A DNA stretch of 36,698 nucleotides from NCBI RefSeq assembly GCF_002980625.1, contig NZ_PVLR01000020.1, positions 1 to 36,698 on the forward strand, in the 5' to 3' direction. Below the pieces are notes generated by a model that searched no databases, was not told the origin of the DNA, and was given only the letters and a program-made list of their open reading frames with translations. The DNA is from Malikia spinosa (GTDB lineage: Bacteria; Pseudomonadota; Gammaproteobacteria; Burkholderiales; Burkholderiaceae_C). Position 1 is the stretch's first letter, and every line of letters starts with the position of its first letter. The position numbers were made by a program, and so were the translations under genes. Positions 1 to 9,291 of this stretch are shown here, piece by piece.

Positions 1-1
1 C

Positions 2-2131
2 ACGAGCCTGGAGGCGGGGCGTGACCTGGTGCAGGGCGCTGACGTCACGGCCAGCGCGGCAGGCCGGACGCTGGACCTGGTGGCCGACAGGTCGGTGACG
101 ATGGTTGCCGGTGTGGCTGCACAAGCCTCGGTGGTGCGCTATGAGGCACGCCGTGGCGACATCGTGGTGGGCGACATCACGGCGGATACTTCGATTGAGC
201 TGATCGCGCCACGTGGCTCGATTCTGGACCTGAGCAGCGACAGCGGCGCGGTCAACCTGCGTGCACCCGAGCTGATTCTGGGAGCAGGCAATGCGATCGG
301 TCAGGCAGGCAACGCGCTGGAAACAGCGGTGGACAAGATGGCGGCGCAGGCACGGGCCGGTGGAATCCACATCACCGAAACCGACGGCATGACCATCGAC
401 CAGGTGACGATCGGCTACGCCCGCGTGCAAACCGACGGTAGTGCCATCGCACAGTCCAGGGAGACCTTGTCCGGCCTGTCCGTGCTCGACGGTGGCGACA
501 TCGAACTCAACGTTCTTGCCGGAGATCTTCGACTCAACGCCGGTTCGGCCGGTGGCGCTGCGGTGTCGGTTCAGGGGGCCGGCAATATCCTGCTGAGTGT
601 CCTTCAGGGAAGCGCCGCAGTGAACGCCCCAATCCAGTCGGGGTCGGGCCATATTGCGTTGAAGACCTACCGCGATATCACCTGGGGAAGCGAAGGTCGC
701 TTCCAGAGCAGCGATCCCGCTGCCGAAGGCATATTGACCTTGGCACCTGTCGATCCGACGCAGAACATCGTGATTGGCACCGCCCCGACCAGCCCGGGCG
801 ACAACACCTGGTACTTCGATCCGCTGCAGCTCGAACGCCTCGGTGCCGGCTATGCCTCGATCGTGATCGGTGGTGACAACCATACAGGCAACATCACGAT
901 CGACGGCAGTGCCACTCCGGCCAGTTTCCTCAATCCGGTACAGATTCGTGCCGCAGCGCAAGCCACGATCGGCATCAAGGGCCAGGTCGATGGCGTATCG
1001 TTGAGCGTCTCGGGTGCCGCATCCGTCGCGATCGACAATGCGACCGTGACGATGAGCGGTGCAGACGGCATCTCGATCGCGAACCAGACCCGGATCGGAG
1101 GTCACGTCGTGCTCCAGGCGACATCGGTCAGCTTTGGCGGGGGAACGGGATCGATCCGAGCGGCTGCCTCCGATGCCAAGCTGGTCCTGCTGCCTCTGGA
1201 TGCCACACAGGCCGTCGTGATCGGATCGCAGGCGGCATCCCGCGCTGGATTCCGAATCGACGCGACCGCTCTGCAGGCGCTGGCGGACGGCTTCGCAGGC
1301 ATCGAGATTGGTCACGCCAGCCAGCAGGCGCAGTTGTGGGTCGAAGGCGAGGCCCGATTCTCTGATGCCGTCGTACTCTGGGGCAGTCAGGTCACCATGG
1401 CAGCTGGCAGTGCGATCATCAGTACGGGTGACGTGACGATAGCTGCCAACCAGCATGTCTTGCTCGGCGAGATCCGCGCCGTGGGTCGCACCGTCAGCGT
1501 GCGCACGCAGGCGCAGGATGCCGTGATCCAGTCGGTGCTGGGTTCGGACAAGGTCAACATCGTTGCGCAACAGTTCGTGTTGTTGGGCTACGGTCCGCTG
1601 CTCGGTGCGGCGGCCCAGGCTTTGCGGGTCGACAGCAGTGAGGTCAGCGTGCTGACACCGAGCGGCCTGGTTCAGCGGCAGACCCTGTCAGACGGTACGG
1701 TACGCTTTGTCGTGATGGTCAATGGCCAGGTTCATCACCAGCTGGTCAATGTCCATACGCAGGTGGTCGGCAGCGGTTCGGTGCAGGGCCTGGTGCTGCC
1801 GAGCATCCAGCCAACGGCATTCGCAAGACAGGTTGGCGCAATCGCTCAACTGCAGGTTGCCAGTTCGCTGTTCAGCAGCGCGTCTGCGTCGAGTGCATCG
1901 ACGTCTGCATTCGCGGCATCGCGCTCAAGTGTCAGCGCCGTCGTGGCACCGCTGGCTTCCGCCGATATTGTCTGGCAAAGCAATTCGAACCAGGCAGACA
2001 CCATAGACCTGGGCCGCTACCTGACGGATGCGTACTTGCTTGGCGATCCCTCGGTTCAGCCGGTCTCCGCCGGCATGTTGAGCCACGGAACCGCCTCGTT
2101 CAACTACTGGGTCGAGAACATTTCACTTTAA
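2..2131 (+). CDS. C-terminal part of a giant filamentous-haemagglutinin-like surface protein (5' end outside window)
   Basis: The reading frame is open from base 2, before the first ATG at 29, so this is the C-terminal ~709 residues of a longer protein. It shows the low-complexity beta-helix style of filamentous haemagglutinins: LEAGRDL, LDLVADRS, IELIAPRGS, LRLNAGS. Two copies of a ~55-residue unit are visible, one starting TLAPVDPTQNIVIG (near base 740) and one VLLPLDATQAVVIG (near 1185). Both continue into a LQ.L..G.A.I.IG segment and end in a short beta stretch. A Ser/Ala-rich linker follows near residue 620, and the chain ends NYWVENISL. There is no autotransporter barrel and no TpsB partner in view. 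The genes just downstream look like an export apparatus, so I infer this is its substrate. The 8-bp gap to the next gene suggests cotranscription. Confidence 0.8.
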   Translation, partial: TSLEAGRDLVQGADVTASAAGRTLDLVADRSVTMVAGVAAQASVVRYEARRGDIVVGDITADTSIELIAPRGSILDLSSDSGAVNLRAPELILGAGNAIGQAGNALETAVDKMAAQARAGGIHITETDGMTIDQVTIGYARVQTDGSAIAQSRETLSGLSVLDGGDIELNVLAGDLRLNAGSAGGAAVSVQGAGNILLSVLQGSAAVNAPIQSGSGHIALKTYRDITWGSEGRFQSSDPAAEGILTLAPVDPTQNIVIGTAPTSPGDNTWYFDPLQLERLGAGYASIVIGGDNHTGNITIDGSATPASFLNPVQIRAAAQATIGIKGQVDGVSLSVSGAASVAIDNATVTMSGADGISIANQTRIGGHVVLQATSVSFGGGTGSIRAAASDAKLVLLPLDATQAVVIGSQAASRAGFRIDATALQALADGFAGIEIGHASQQAQLWVEGEARFSDAVVLWGSQVTMAAGSAIISTGDVTIAANQHVLLGEIRAVGRTVSVRTQAQDAVIQSVLGSDKVNIVAQQFVLLGYGPLLGAAAQALRVDSSEVSVLTPSGLVQRQTLSDGTVRFVVMVNGQVHHQLVNVHTQVVGSGSVQGLVLPSIQPTAFARQVGAIAQLQVASSLFSSASASSASTSAFAASRSSVSAVVAPLASADIVWQSNSNQADTIDLGRYLTDAYLLGDPSVQPVSAGMLSHGTASFNYWVENISL

Positions 2132-2139
2132 TAACCATC

Positions 2140-3501
2140 ATGAAAATTCTTCACAATCGGCATGTGTTGCGCCACGGCTATCTTCCCGCGCTGCTATCCG
2201 CTCTGCTGAGCGCTTGCGGCGGTGGCGGTGGCGGCGCCCAGGTTCCGCCCACCGTCGGTGGCCAGGTCCAAGGTTTTCGGCCCAACACCACGCTCAGCCT
2301 GGGGATCAACGGATTCGTCGAGAACTTCAGCAGCCAGTCGTACTCGGTGCCGCTCAATTTCAAGTTCTCGCAGTCGTTCAACAGCGGTGACAGCTACTCC
2401 GTGACGGTCGAGCGCCATCCGCAAGGGCAGATCTGCGCAGTCACCTCCCGCGCGACCGGCTACATACAGTCGTCCGATGTGACTGGCGTGCAGGTCGAGT
2501 GCCACGACACGCTACTGAACGACACCGGCATATCCCGGGCTGCCGACGGCTCCTTGCTGCTGCCCGATGCAGGGGACGGCCGAGATGCCCAGGCGAGCCG
2601 ACTGACCAAGGTCGGCGCAGGCGTGCTGGGTTTCGATTTCACGAAGATCTGCTCCTCCGGCGATGTCGTTTTCTCAGACAGCTGCCCGATCACCCCGGCT
2701 TTTCCTCAGAACGTCTGGAGCTGTACGCGTGACAACGTGACCGGCCTGGTTTGGAGCCGGGACAGCCATGCCAGTGACGCCAGCGCCCCGGCATTGCTCT
2801 GCGGCAAGACGGGCTGGCGTCGCCCGACGACGCATGAGCTGCTGTCCATTGTCCACGCCGGCAAGCCGAGCGGCACCGCGATCGACACCGACTATTTCTC
2901 TGCCCAGCCTTCGGTGTTCCTGGCAACGGACAGCTATGTCGACGGCACTGCAGGCAAGGTCTGGGGGGTCGATTTCGGCAACCTCGGTGCTGCCAGCGGT
3001 ATCACGCCAGCTGCAGCCGCAGCCGCATCGGCTCGCGTGCGCTGGATCACTGGAACGGCCATGCTCAACGACCCGTCTCCTGCGGTGCAGTCCTACCAGC
3101 GAACTCCGATCGGCACCGACTTCGTGCTCGTCGACACGCGCCGCGAATTGATGTGGCTGATACCGCAGAACCCGGCGCTCAAGACCTGGGATGATGCCGT
3201 TGCCAGCGTCGCCGGTATCAACTCGGTGCAACCCGGCGGTTACGGCGATTGGCGCTTGCCCGACCGCAATGAACTCGACTCCCTGGTGCTGCGCAGCGCG
3301 AAGAATCCCGCGCTTGATGCCGGCTTCTATGGCGACAACGCGACAACCTTCTCCCAGTCATTCTGGACCGGATCGCCCTACGTGGTCGACAGCCGCCTGG
3401 CATGGGGCATAGATTTCAGCTATGGCGATATCAGTCCCTACACCAAGTCCACCTCCGCACGCGTGATCTACGTCCGTGCACGTGTCTTCAACACGCCATG
3501 A
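2140..3501 (+). CDS. DUF1566 (Lcl C-terminal-like) lipoprotein
   Basis: 453-residue secreted lipoprotein. The N-terminus is a short basic stretch, a hydrophobic core and the lipobox LLSAC, followed by a run of glycines after the Cys. The C-terminal two thirds hold two DUF1566-type units. The first contains TGLVWSRD, GWRRPTTHELLSIV and VWGVDFG; the second contains RRELMWL, GYGDWRLPDRNELDSL and FWTGSPY with AWGIDFSYG. The paired W-R-x-P-x-x-x-E-L motifs are the hallmark of the family, which is found in exported proteins, some of them adhesins. It lies between the giant surface protein and the TolC gene, so a role in surface attachment or assembly is likely but inferred. Its TGA overlaps the next gene's ATG (ATGA), indicating translational coupling. 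Confidence 0.8.
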   Translation: MKILHNRHVLRHGYLPALLSALLSACGGGGGGAQVPPTVGGQVQGFRPNTTLSLGINGFVENFSSQSYSVPLNFKFSQSFNSGDSYSVTVERHPQGQICAVTSRATGYIQSSDVTGVQVECHDTLLNDTGISRAADGSLLLPDAGDGRDAQASRLTKVGAGVLGFDFTKICSSGDVVFSDSCPITPAFPQNVWSCTRDNVTGLVWSRDSHASDASAPALLCGKTGWRRPTTHELLSIVHAGKPSGTAIDTDYFSAQPSVFLATDSYVDGTAGKVWGVDFGNLGAASGITPAAAAAASARVRWITGTAMLNDPSPAVQSYQRTPIGTDFVLVDTRRELMWLIPQNPALKTWDDAVASVAGINSVQPGGYGDWRLPDRNELDSLVLRSAKNPALDAGFYGDNATTFSQSFWTGSPYVVDSRLAWGIDFSYGDISPYTKSTSARVIYVRARVFNTP

Positions 3502-5078
3502 GCCGCTCTGTGACGGGGGATCCGAGTCGATATGGTGTCGGTGTCGCGCAGTGCCTGTTGCTGGCCGCAGGCCTTTGGCTGAGCTGCCCGGTTCGGTCCG
3601 AGGAGGTGGCGCCTGCCGAACCGGTTTTTCCGACCAGCGGCGAGATCAGCATGGATCTGAACCAGATCGTGCAATGGGCCGTATGGCGCAACGCCGCTGC
3701 TGCAGCGGCCCGTCTGCAAGCCGATGCAGCCGGCAAGCTGTTGCAGTCGGAGCGCGAGCTCTACACATCGACGGGTTTCGTCCGTGTGCGCCGCGAGGGT
3801 TACGACCGTCCCAGGACCTATGAGGAACGTACAGTCAGTCTGACCAACATCGAGAAGACCAGTGCGCTCGAGCAGATCAGCTCGGGCGGCATCGGCGTGC
3901 GCGGCAAGCTGCCCAGCGGTGCCAGCTTCGAGCTCAGCAACGAACAGCGCCGGCGTCAGAGCAATCTGCTGGGGAGCACCGACGAGCGCGAGAACCGCGG
4001 CACGCTGACTTTCACCATCAAACAGCCGCTGCTGCGTGGTGCGGGCCGTGATGCGGTCGAAGCCGACCTTCGGGTGGTCGAGAAGGAGCAGCAGATCGAG
4101 CGACAGCGCTTCATCAAGCAATTGCTCGACACGGTAGGCGAGGCGGTCGGCACCTACTGGCAGCTCATCCGCTCGAAGCAGGCGCTTGCGATGCGCGAAA
4201 ATGCGTTGCGCAGTGCATTCAGGTTGCGCGACAGCGTGCAGTTACTGGTCGACAAGGGTTTCGCGCCCCGCATCGAGCTGTTGGAGGCCGAAGTGGCAAT
4301 AGGCAGTCGCCAGACCGAAGTGGCGCGCGCCGAGCAACAGCTGGTCGAATCCCAGTCACGCGTCTGCAACCTCCTGGACGTTTCCGCGCTCGAACGCATG
4401 AACTTGAAGTTCGTGCCCGCCAATCTGCCGGCGGAGGCTGCAATGGCCGATGCGCTGGCTGCGACGCCGGAGCCGCCGTCACAGATGCTCGAACTCTGGC
4501 CGACGTACCGAATCGCGAAACTGCGTGTCGAGCAGGAAACCCTGAGGCTGGCATACGCCCAGAACCTGGAGCGCCCGGACCTGAGCCTGGAGGCTGGGTA
4601 CAATTTCAACAGCCTCGACAGCAGGCTCAGGAACAGTGTGCAGGATTCGCTGAGCAGCAAGCACCCGGGCTGGTTCGTGGGTGCCACGCTGGAGATGCCG
4701 CTCAGTGATGTCGGTGTGCGCTCCAAGCGCGAGGCCCAGCAGCTCAAGCTCGATGCGGTCCGACGCCAAATGCAGTCGGAGGCGCACATGGCTGAAAACG
4801 AATGGGTGACGCGCATTGCGCAGCTGCAGGCCAGCCGCAGCGAGCTGCGCCAGTTACGCCAGGAGGTCAGCAACCGTACCCTCTTGCTGCAGGCAGAGCT
4901 GGCGAACTATGAGCGCGGCCGCTCACGACTGCGCCTGCTGATCGAGGCGCAGGATCTGTTCAACGACAGCCAGCAGCGCCTGCTTGAAGGCGAAATCCGC
5001 TACCAGATCGCTGCGATGACGGTGCAGGTACTGGGCGGTACCCTGCTTGAGTCGTTCGGCGTCAGAGTGATCGAATGA
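3498..5078 (+). CDS. TolC-family outer membrane efflux/secretion protein
   Basis: 526 residues if started at the ATG at 3498, which overlaps the upstream stop as ATGA and is followed by a signal peptide (hydrophobic GVAQCLLLAAGLWLS, cleavage near VRSEE). The open frame extends upstream to 3402, but that part overlaps the lipoprotein gene and lacks a signal. The body follows the OEP pattern: helical start with repeated Ala, a beta segment (SGGIGVRGKLPSGASFEL), TIKQPLLRGAGRDAV, long helical hairpins (DTVGEAVGTYWQLI, VDKGFAPRIELLEAEVAIGSRQTEV), then the second repeat with LSLEAGYNFNSLDS and GATLEMPLSD. TolC proteins trimerise to form the outer-membrane channel of type I secretion or RND systems. 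Here the partners are the three downstream adaptor-type proteins. It is the only outer-membrane channel in this operon. Confidence 0.88.
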   Translation: MSRSVTGDPSRYGVGVAQCLLLAAGLWLSCPVRSEEVAPAEPVFPTSGEISMDLNQIVQWAVWRNAAAAAARLQADAAGKLLQSERELYTSTGFVRVRREGYDRPRTYEERTVSLTNIEKTSALEQISSGGIGVRGKLPSGASFELSNEQRRRQSNLLGSTDERENRGTLTFTIKQPLLRGAGRDAVEADLRVVEKEQQIERQRFIKQLLDTVGEAVGTYWQLIRSKQALAMRENALRSAFRLRDSVQLLVDKGFAPRIELLEAEVAIGSRQTEVARAEQQLVESQSRVCNLLDVSALERMNLKFVPANLPAEAAMADALAATPEPPSQMLELWPTYRIAKLRVEQETLRLAYAQNLERPDLSLEAGYNFNSLDSRLRNSVQDSLSSKHPGWFVGATLEMPLSDVGVRSKREAQQLKLDAVRRQMQSEAHMAENEWVTRIAQLQASRSELRQLRQEVSNRTLLLQAELANYERGRSRLRLLIEAQDLFNDSQQRLLEGEIRYQIAAMTVQVLGGTLLESFGVRVIE

Positions 5079-5109
5079 GAACTGGCACTGCATTTCCGGG
5101 TGGCAAGCG

Positions 5110-7257
5110 ATGAGCCGAACCTTCAGCGAATCCTGGCACCGCGTAGCCGATGCGCGCCTGAGCCTGCTGCCGACCGTGATCGTGCACAAGCAGCGCTTTC
5201 GTAGTCGGGACTGGTACTTGCTGCGTGATACCTATACCCAGCGCTTTTTCCGCATTACGGCTCAGGCCTATATCTTTGTCTCACGCTTGAGCAGCGAGCT
5301 CACCGTCGAGGAGGTCTGGCAGAATTGCCTGCGCGATCTGCCCAAGGAGGCGCCAGGCCAGGAAGAGGTGATGCAGGTCTTGTCACAGCTGCATCAGTCC
5401 AACCTGCTGTTCCACGACACGCTGCCTGACAGCCAGACGATTTTCCAGCGCTATCGCGACCAGCGCCGACGCGAGCTCCGAGGCAAGTTGTTGAGCTTTC
5501 TGTCGATACGCATCCCGCTGTTCGACCCCGACCGCTGGCTGTCGCGTCAGTCGGGATTGACCCACGCGCTGGTGAGCTGGCTGATGGCCGCCGCCCTGCT
5601 GCTGCTCGTCGTGTTCGGCATCGCCACGGCGCTGTCTCATTCGGAACGCCTGCTGAGCCAGACCGAAGGCCTGTTCGCGGCCGGCAACCTGTTCTGGCTC
5701 TATCTCTGCATCGCATCGATGAAGGCGCTGCACGAGCTCGGTCATGCTCATGTCATCAAGCGCTTCGGCGGCGAGGTCCGCACATTCGGCATCATGCTGA
5801 TCGTCGGGATGCCGATTCCCTATGTTGATGCGACTGCCAGTTGGTCGTTCCGCGACCGCAGGGCAAGGGCCCTGGTCGGTGCGGCGGGCGTGATCGTCGA
5901 GCTGGCACTCGCAGCGCTGGCAGCCCTGGTGTGGGCGCATACCGGCCCCGGACTTGTCAACAGCCTGGCGTTCAACGTCATGTTGATCGGCTCGGTATCC
6001 AGTCTGTTGTTCAACGGCAATCCGCTGTTGCGCTTTGACGGCTACTACGTGCTGTCCGACCTGATCGACATACCCAACCTCTACCAGCGGGCATCCGCGC
6101 AGTGGCGCTATCTGGCTGATCGTTATCTGCTCGGCACGTCCAACGTCGAATCGACGGCGCAGGACCGCAGCGAATGGTGGTGGCTGACCGGTTACGGTGC
6201 GCTGAGCTTTTCTTACCGGATGCTGATCTTCGGCTCCATGCTGCTGTTGCTGGCAGACAACTGGTTGCCGCTCGCGATCGTCTTCGTGCTCATTACCCTG
6301 GTGGTGGGGGTTTTGCTGCCTGCACAGCGCTGGGCATCGCATCTGAGAAGTCCTGCGCTGATGCGCAACCGCCGCCGTGCGGTTGCGGTATCCGTTGCAT
6401 TGGTCGCCATCCCCTTGAGCGTGATTCTTTGGTGGCCCTGGCCGAACTCGATCCGAGCTCCCGGACTGGTGGAGTCAATTGAAATCACGCGGGTTCCCGC
6501 GGCAGTGGCCGGGCGGCTCGACCGCATCGAGACGCCCCACGGTTCCGCTGTCGTTCCCGGACAGGTGTTGCTGCGCATGAGCAATCCCGCGCTTGAGCAG
6601 CAAATCGTTTCTGCACAAGCCCAGGTCAGAGAGTTCGAGGTGCAGCTGAACCTGGCGCTCGAGGGCTCTCCTGCCAGCGTCGCGGGGCTGGACAAGCGCC
6701 TGAACGTCGCGCGTGAACAGCTCGCGCTGCTGCTGAGCAAGCAAGTGGCGTTGACGATACGCGCCAGGCATGCTGGTATCTGGGTCGCCGATGGGCTGCA
6801 CGAGAGGCTGCATAGCTGGCTGCCTCGCGGTGAGGCCGTCGGCGAGTTGAGCAACCCGTCCGGTCTGCGTTTCTCGGCGATCGTGTCGCAGGAACAAGCC
6901 AACGAGCTCTTTGCCCAGCCTCTGAGCGGTACCGAGCTGCGCATCAACGGTCAGGCCGCCGAGGTGTTGCGAGCGAGCCGTATCGTGCTGCTGCCCTACC
7001 ACCGGGATCGTCTGCCATCGCAGGCGCTGGGCTGGCATGCCGGTGGAGTGATTCCGGTCAAACCCGATGACCCGGACGGCTTGCAGGCCATCGACTCCTA
7101 CTACGAACTGCAGGCAGTCTTCGATGTCGCAGACCAGCGCGTCACGGCGATGCACGGCATGACCGGATGGATCAGGGCGCCGCTGCCACCAGCGTCTTTG
7201 TTCGAGCAGGGCCGGCGGGCGTTGTATCAGCTGTTGCAGAAACGCTATCGTTTGTGA
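5110..7257 (+). CDS. Membrane M50 metalloprotease-like protein fused to a HlyD-like adaptor domain
   Basis: 715 residues in three parts. Residues ~20-105 resemble the PqqD-like winged helix that heads many M50/HlyD fusion proteins (RDWYLLRDTYTQRFFRIT, ELTVEEVWQ, LSQLHQSNLL). Residues ~150-435 form a multi-pass membrane region with the zinc-site motif HELGH (208-212) and the second M50 motif NPLLRFDGYY (304-313, with D310 as likely ligand), so the metal site looks intact. Residues ~440-700 are a HlyD-like arm: RAPGLVES, PAAVAGRLDRIETPHGSAVVPGQVLLRM, a helical hairpin, then IRARHAGIW. A GGTGG ribosome-binding site lies ~8 bp before the ATG. The family is usually annotated as a putative peptide zinc metalloprotease. 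Next to a SecA-like ATPase and TolC, it may process or hand over the exported protein. Whether it cleaves anything is unknown. Confidence 0.85.
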   Translation: MSRTFSESWHRVADARLSLLPTVIVHKQRFRSRDWYLLRDTYTQRFFRITAQAYIFVSRLSSELTVEEVWQNCLRDLPKEAPGQEEVMQVLSQLHQSNLLFHDTLPDSQTIFQRYRDQRRRELRGKLLSFLSIRIPLFDPDRWLSRQSGLTHALVSWLMAAALLLLVVFGIATALSHSERLLSQTEGLFAAGNLFWLYLCIASMKALHELGHAHVIKRFGGEVRTFGIMLIVGMPIPYVDATASWSFRDRRARALVGAAGVIVELALAALAALVWAHTGPGLVNSLAFNVMLIGSVSSLLFNGNPLLRFDGYYVLSDLIDIPNLYQRASAQWRYLADRYLLGTSNVESTAQDRSEWWWLTGYGALSFSYRMLIFGSMLLLLADNWLPLAIVFVLITLVVGVLLPAQRWASHLRSPALMRNRRRAVAVSVALVAIPLSVILWWPWPNSIRAPGLVESIEITRVPAAVAGRLDRIETPHGSAVVPGQVLLRMSNPALEQQIVSAQAQVREFEVQLNLALEGSPASVAGLDKRLNVAREQLALLLSKQVALTIRARHAGIWVADGLHERLHSWLPRGEAVGELSNPSGLRFSAIVSQEQANELFAQPLSGTELRINGQAAEVLRASRIVLLPYHRDRLPSQALGWHAGGVIPVKPDDPDGLQAIDSYYELQAVFDVADQRVTAMHGMTGWIRAPLPPASLFEQGRRALYQLLQKRYRL

Positions 7258-7268
7258 ATGACAGTTCG

Positions 7269-9239
7269 ATGAGCAATAAACCGTTTTGCTGGACACCGCC
7301 GCGCAGCCAGAAAGCCGCTCAGAGCGTGCGCTGGAGCGATTGGTTGCGGCGATCCGAGCATCTGGCTGGGGGGATTCAGCGCCGGTTGCAGTGCGAGGCC
7401 ACAGAAGTCGAAGTGATCAGGGAGTCCTGGCAGTCTCTCGATGACGAGGCGCTCGACGCGCAGCTGACCCGGCTGCGTATCGCACTGCGCTTGGAGAGGC
7501 AGGGCATCGACAGGCTACGCCGCTTGCGCATCGAGGCGCTCGCGGCGGTTTCAGTCGCTGCTCAACGCACGCTGGAGCGGCTGCCCTATCGTGCCCAGGT
7601 GCTGGCCGCGCTGGCCATGCACGAGGGCATGGTCGTGCAAATGGCTCCCGGCGAGGGCAAGACGCTGGCCGTGGCCATGGTGGCGGTGCTGCGCGGTTGG
7701 CGCGGTCTGCCTTGCCACATCATCACCTCAAATGATTACTTGGCACAGCGTGACGTCGAGCTGATGCGACCGATGTTCGAGCGCTGCGGCGTGCGTGCGG
7801 CGGCGGCAGTCCATGGACTGTCGCCCGAACAGCTGCGTGCAGCCTATGAGACCGACATCGTTTATGCAACCAGCAAGCAGCTTCTGGCCGATCACCTTTT
7901 CGACCAGATTGCACTCGGTGGTGCGATGCATTCGGGTCGGCGCCGCATTCGTGAACTGAAGCCCGATGGAAAGAATGTGCGCTCCCGCGGTCTGCACACC
8001 GCGATTGTCGATGAAGCCGACAGCGTCCTGATCGACGAGGCCAACACGCCCCTGATCATCTCTGCGCCAGAATCCAACAAGCTGTTGATACAAGCCGTGC
8101 TAGCGGCGCGCGATCTCGTCGAGCAACTGCTGCCACAGCGGGACTATCGCGTCGATCCGCAATTCCGCGACATCACGTTCACCGACGAGGGCCATGAGCG
8201 GATCGAAGAGATGGTGCACAGTCTGCCTGCCATCTGGCAAGCCCCGCAGCGGCGTGACGATTTGATACGCCAGGCGCTATCGGCACGCGATCTGTTCCTG
8301 CGCGACAGACACTACATCGTGCGGGATGGCGAGATCCAGATTCTCGACGAACACACGGGCCGTGTGATGCCAGGTCGCTCGTGGAGCTACGGGCTGCATC
8401 AGGCGATCGAGGCGCGTGAGGGCGTCAAGATCACATCGCCATCCAAGACACTGGCACGAATGGGGTTCCAGGAATTCTTCTGTCAATATCACCATCTCAG
8501 CGGCGCCAGTGGCACGCTACAGGGCGTGCGCTCAGAGATGTGGCAAACCTATGGTCTGCTGACTTTTGTGGTGCCGCCCCGTCTACCCAGCCAGTTGCAG
8601 GTAGTGAGTCCGCAGCATTTCGCCGACTCACACAGCAAATGGCAGGCGATTGTCGCGACCGTCGAACGGCTGCACCGGCAGCGGGTTCCGGTGCTGGTGG
8701 GAACGCGTCGGCTGTCCGACAGCGAGATGCTTGAGCGGCTGCTGGCCGAGCGAGGGCTGGCCTGCCATGTCCTCAATGCCAAGCAGCATGCACGCGAAGC
8801 CGAGATCGTGGCTGCTGCGGGCCAGCTCGGCCGCATCACGGTCGCGACCAATATGGCGGGCCGTGGCACCGACATCCTGGTCGCCTCCGAGGTCGCCGAT
8901 ACCGGGGGGCTGCATGTGTTGATGGTCGAGCCGCACGACTCGATACGCGTCGACTGGCAGCTGTTCGGGCGGGCGGGGCGCCAGGGCCAGAACGGTCATG
9001 CGCAGGCCTTCGTCGCGCTGGACGACGACTTGCTGGGCAGATATCTGCCGTTCTGGCTGGCCCCTGTGCGCGGTCTTCTGTCGCGCAGCCAGCATTGGCG
9101 TGGCCAGCTGATCTCGATCTTGATCGGTCTGGCGCAGCGCAACGCACAGAGAAGCGCTTTCCAGCAAAGGCGTCTTCTCCAGCAGCGCGAACAGCAGATC
9201 CGCAAGCAGCTGGCATTCAGCAAGGATGCCGCGGGATGA
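7269..9239 (+). CDS. SecA-like ATPase lacking the C-terminal domains
   Basis: 656 residues from the ATG at 7269; a GTG at 7254, overlapping the upstream stop, is the alternative. SecA hallmarks are clear: Walker A APGEGKT (126-132), TSNDYLAQRD, the DEAD box with SecA context VDEADSVLIDEANTPLIIS (from 247), TNMAGRGTDI and QLFGRAGRQGQNG. The housekeeping form reads RTPLIIS, so an Asn replaces the Arg here. The chain ends ~65 residues after a truncated helical scaffold, with no full helical wing domain and no C-terminal zinc-binding tail. Housekeeping SecA is ~900 residues, so this is a reduced paralogue. SecA moves unfolded polypeptides through a membrane channel using ATP. Placed between two HlyD-type genes it is probably the motor of a dedicated exporter, either with SecYEG or with the M50 protein. 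Partner identity is inference. Confidence 0.9.
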   Translation: MSNKPFCWTPPRSQKAAQSVRWSDWLRRSEHLAGGIQRRLQCEATEVEVIRESWQSLDDEALDAQLTRLRIALRLERQGIDRLRRLRIEALAAVSVAAQRTLERLPYRAQVLAALAMHEGMVVQMAPGEGKTLAVAMVAVLRGWRGLPCHIITSNDYLAQRDVELMRPMFERCGVRAAAAVHGLSPEQLRAAYETDIVYATSKQLLADHLFDQIALGGAMHSGRRRIRELKPDGKNVRSRGLHTAIVDEADSVLIDEANTPLIISAPESNKLLIQAVLAARDLVEQLLPQRDYRVDPQFRDITFTDEGHERIEEMVHSLPAIWQAPQRRDDLIRQALSARDLFLRDRHYIVRDGEIQILDEHTGRVMPGRSWSYGLHQAIEAREGVKITSPSKTLARMGFQEFFCQYHHLSGASGTLQGVRSEMWQTYGLLTFVVPPRLPSQLQVVSPQHFADSHSKWQAIVATVERLHRQRVPVLVGTRRLSDSEMLERLLAERGLACHVLNAKQHAREAEIVAAAGQLGRITVATNMAGRGTDILVASEVADTGGLHVLMVEPHDSIRVDWQLFGRAGRQGQNGHAQAFVALDDDLLGRYLPFWLAPVRGLLSRSQHWRGQLISILIGLAQRNAQRSAFQQRRLLQQREQQIRKQLAFSKDAAG

Positions 9240-9291
9240 AACGCAAAGCCCCGCCCAGGAGGTCGCCGGGCTGGGCGAGTAGAAACAGGAA

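Noticed and set aside
5383-6342. 319-codon open frame opposite the M50/HlyD gene
   Set aside because: It mirrors the GC-rich codons of a clearly conserved gene and is rich in Gln/Arg/His with no family motif.
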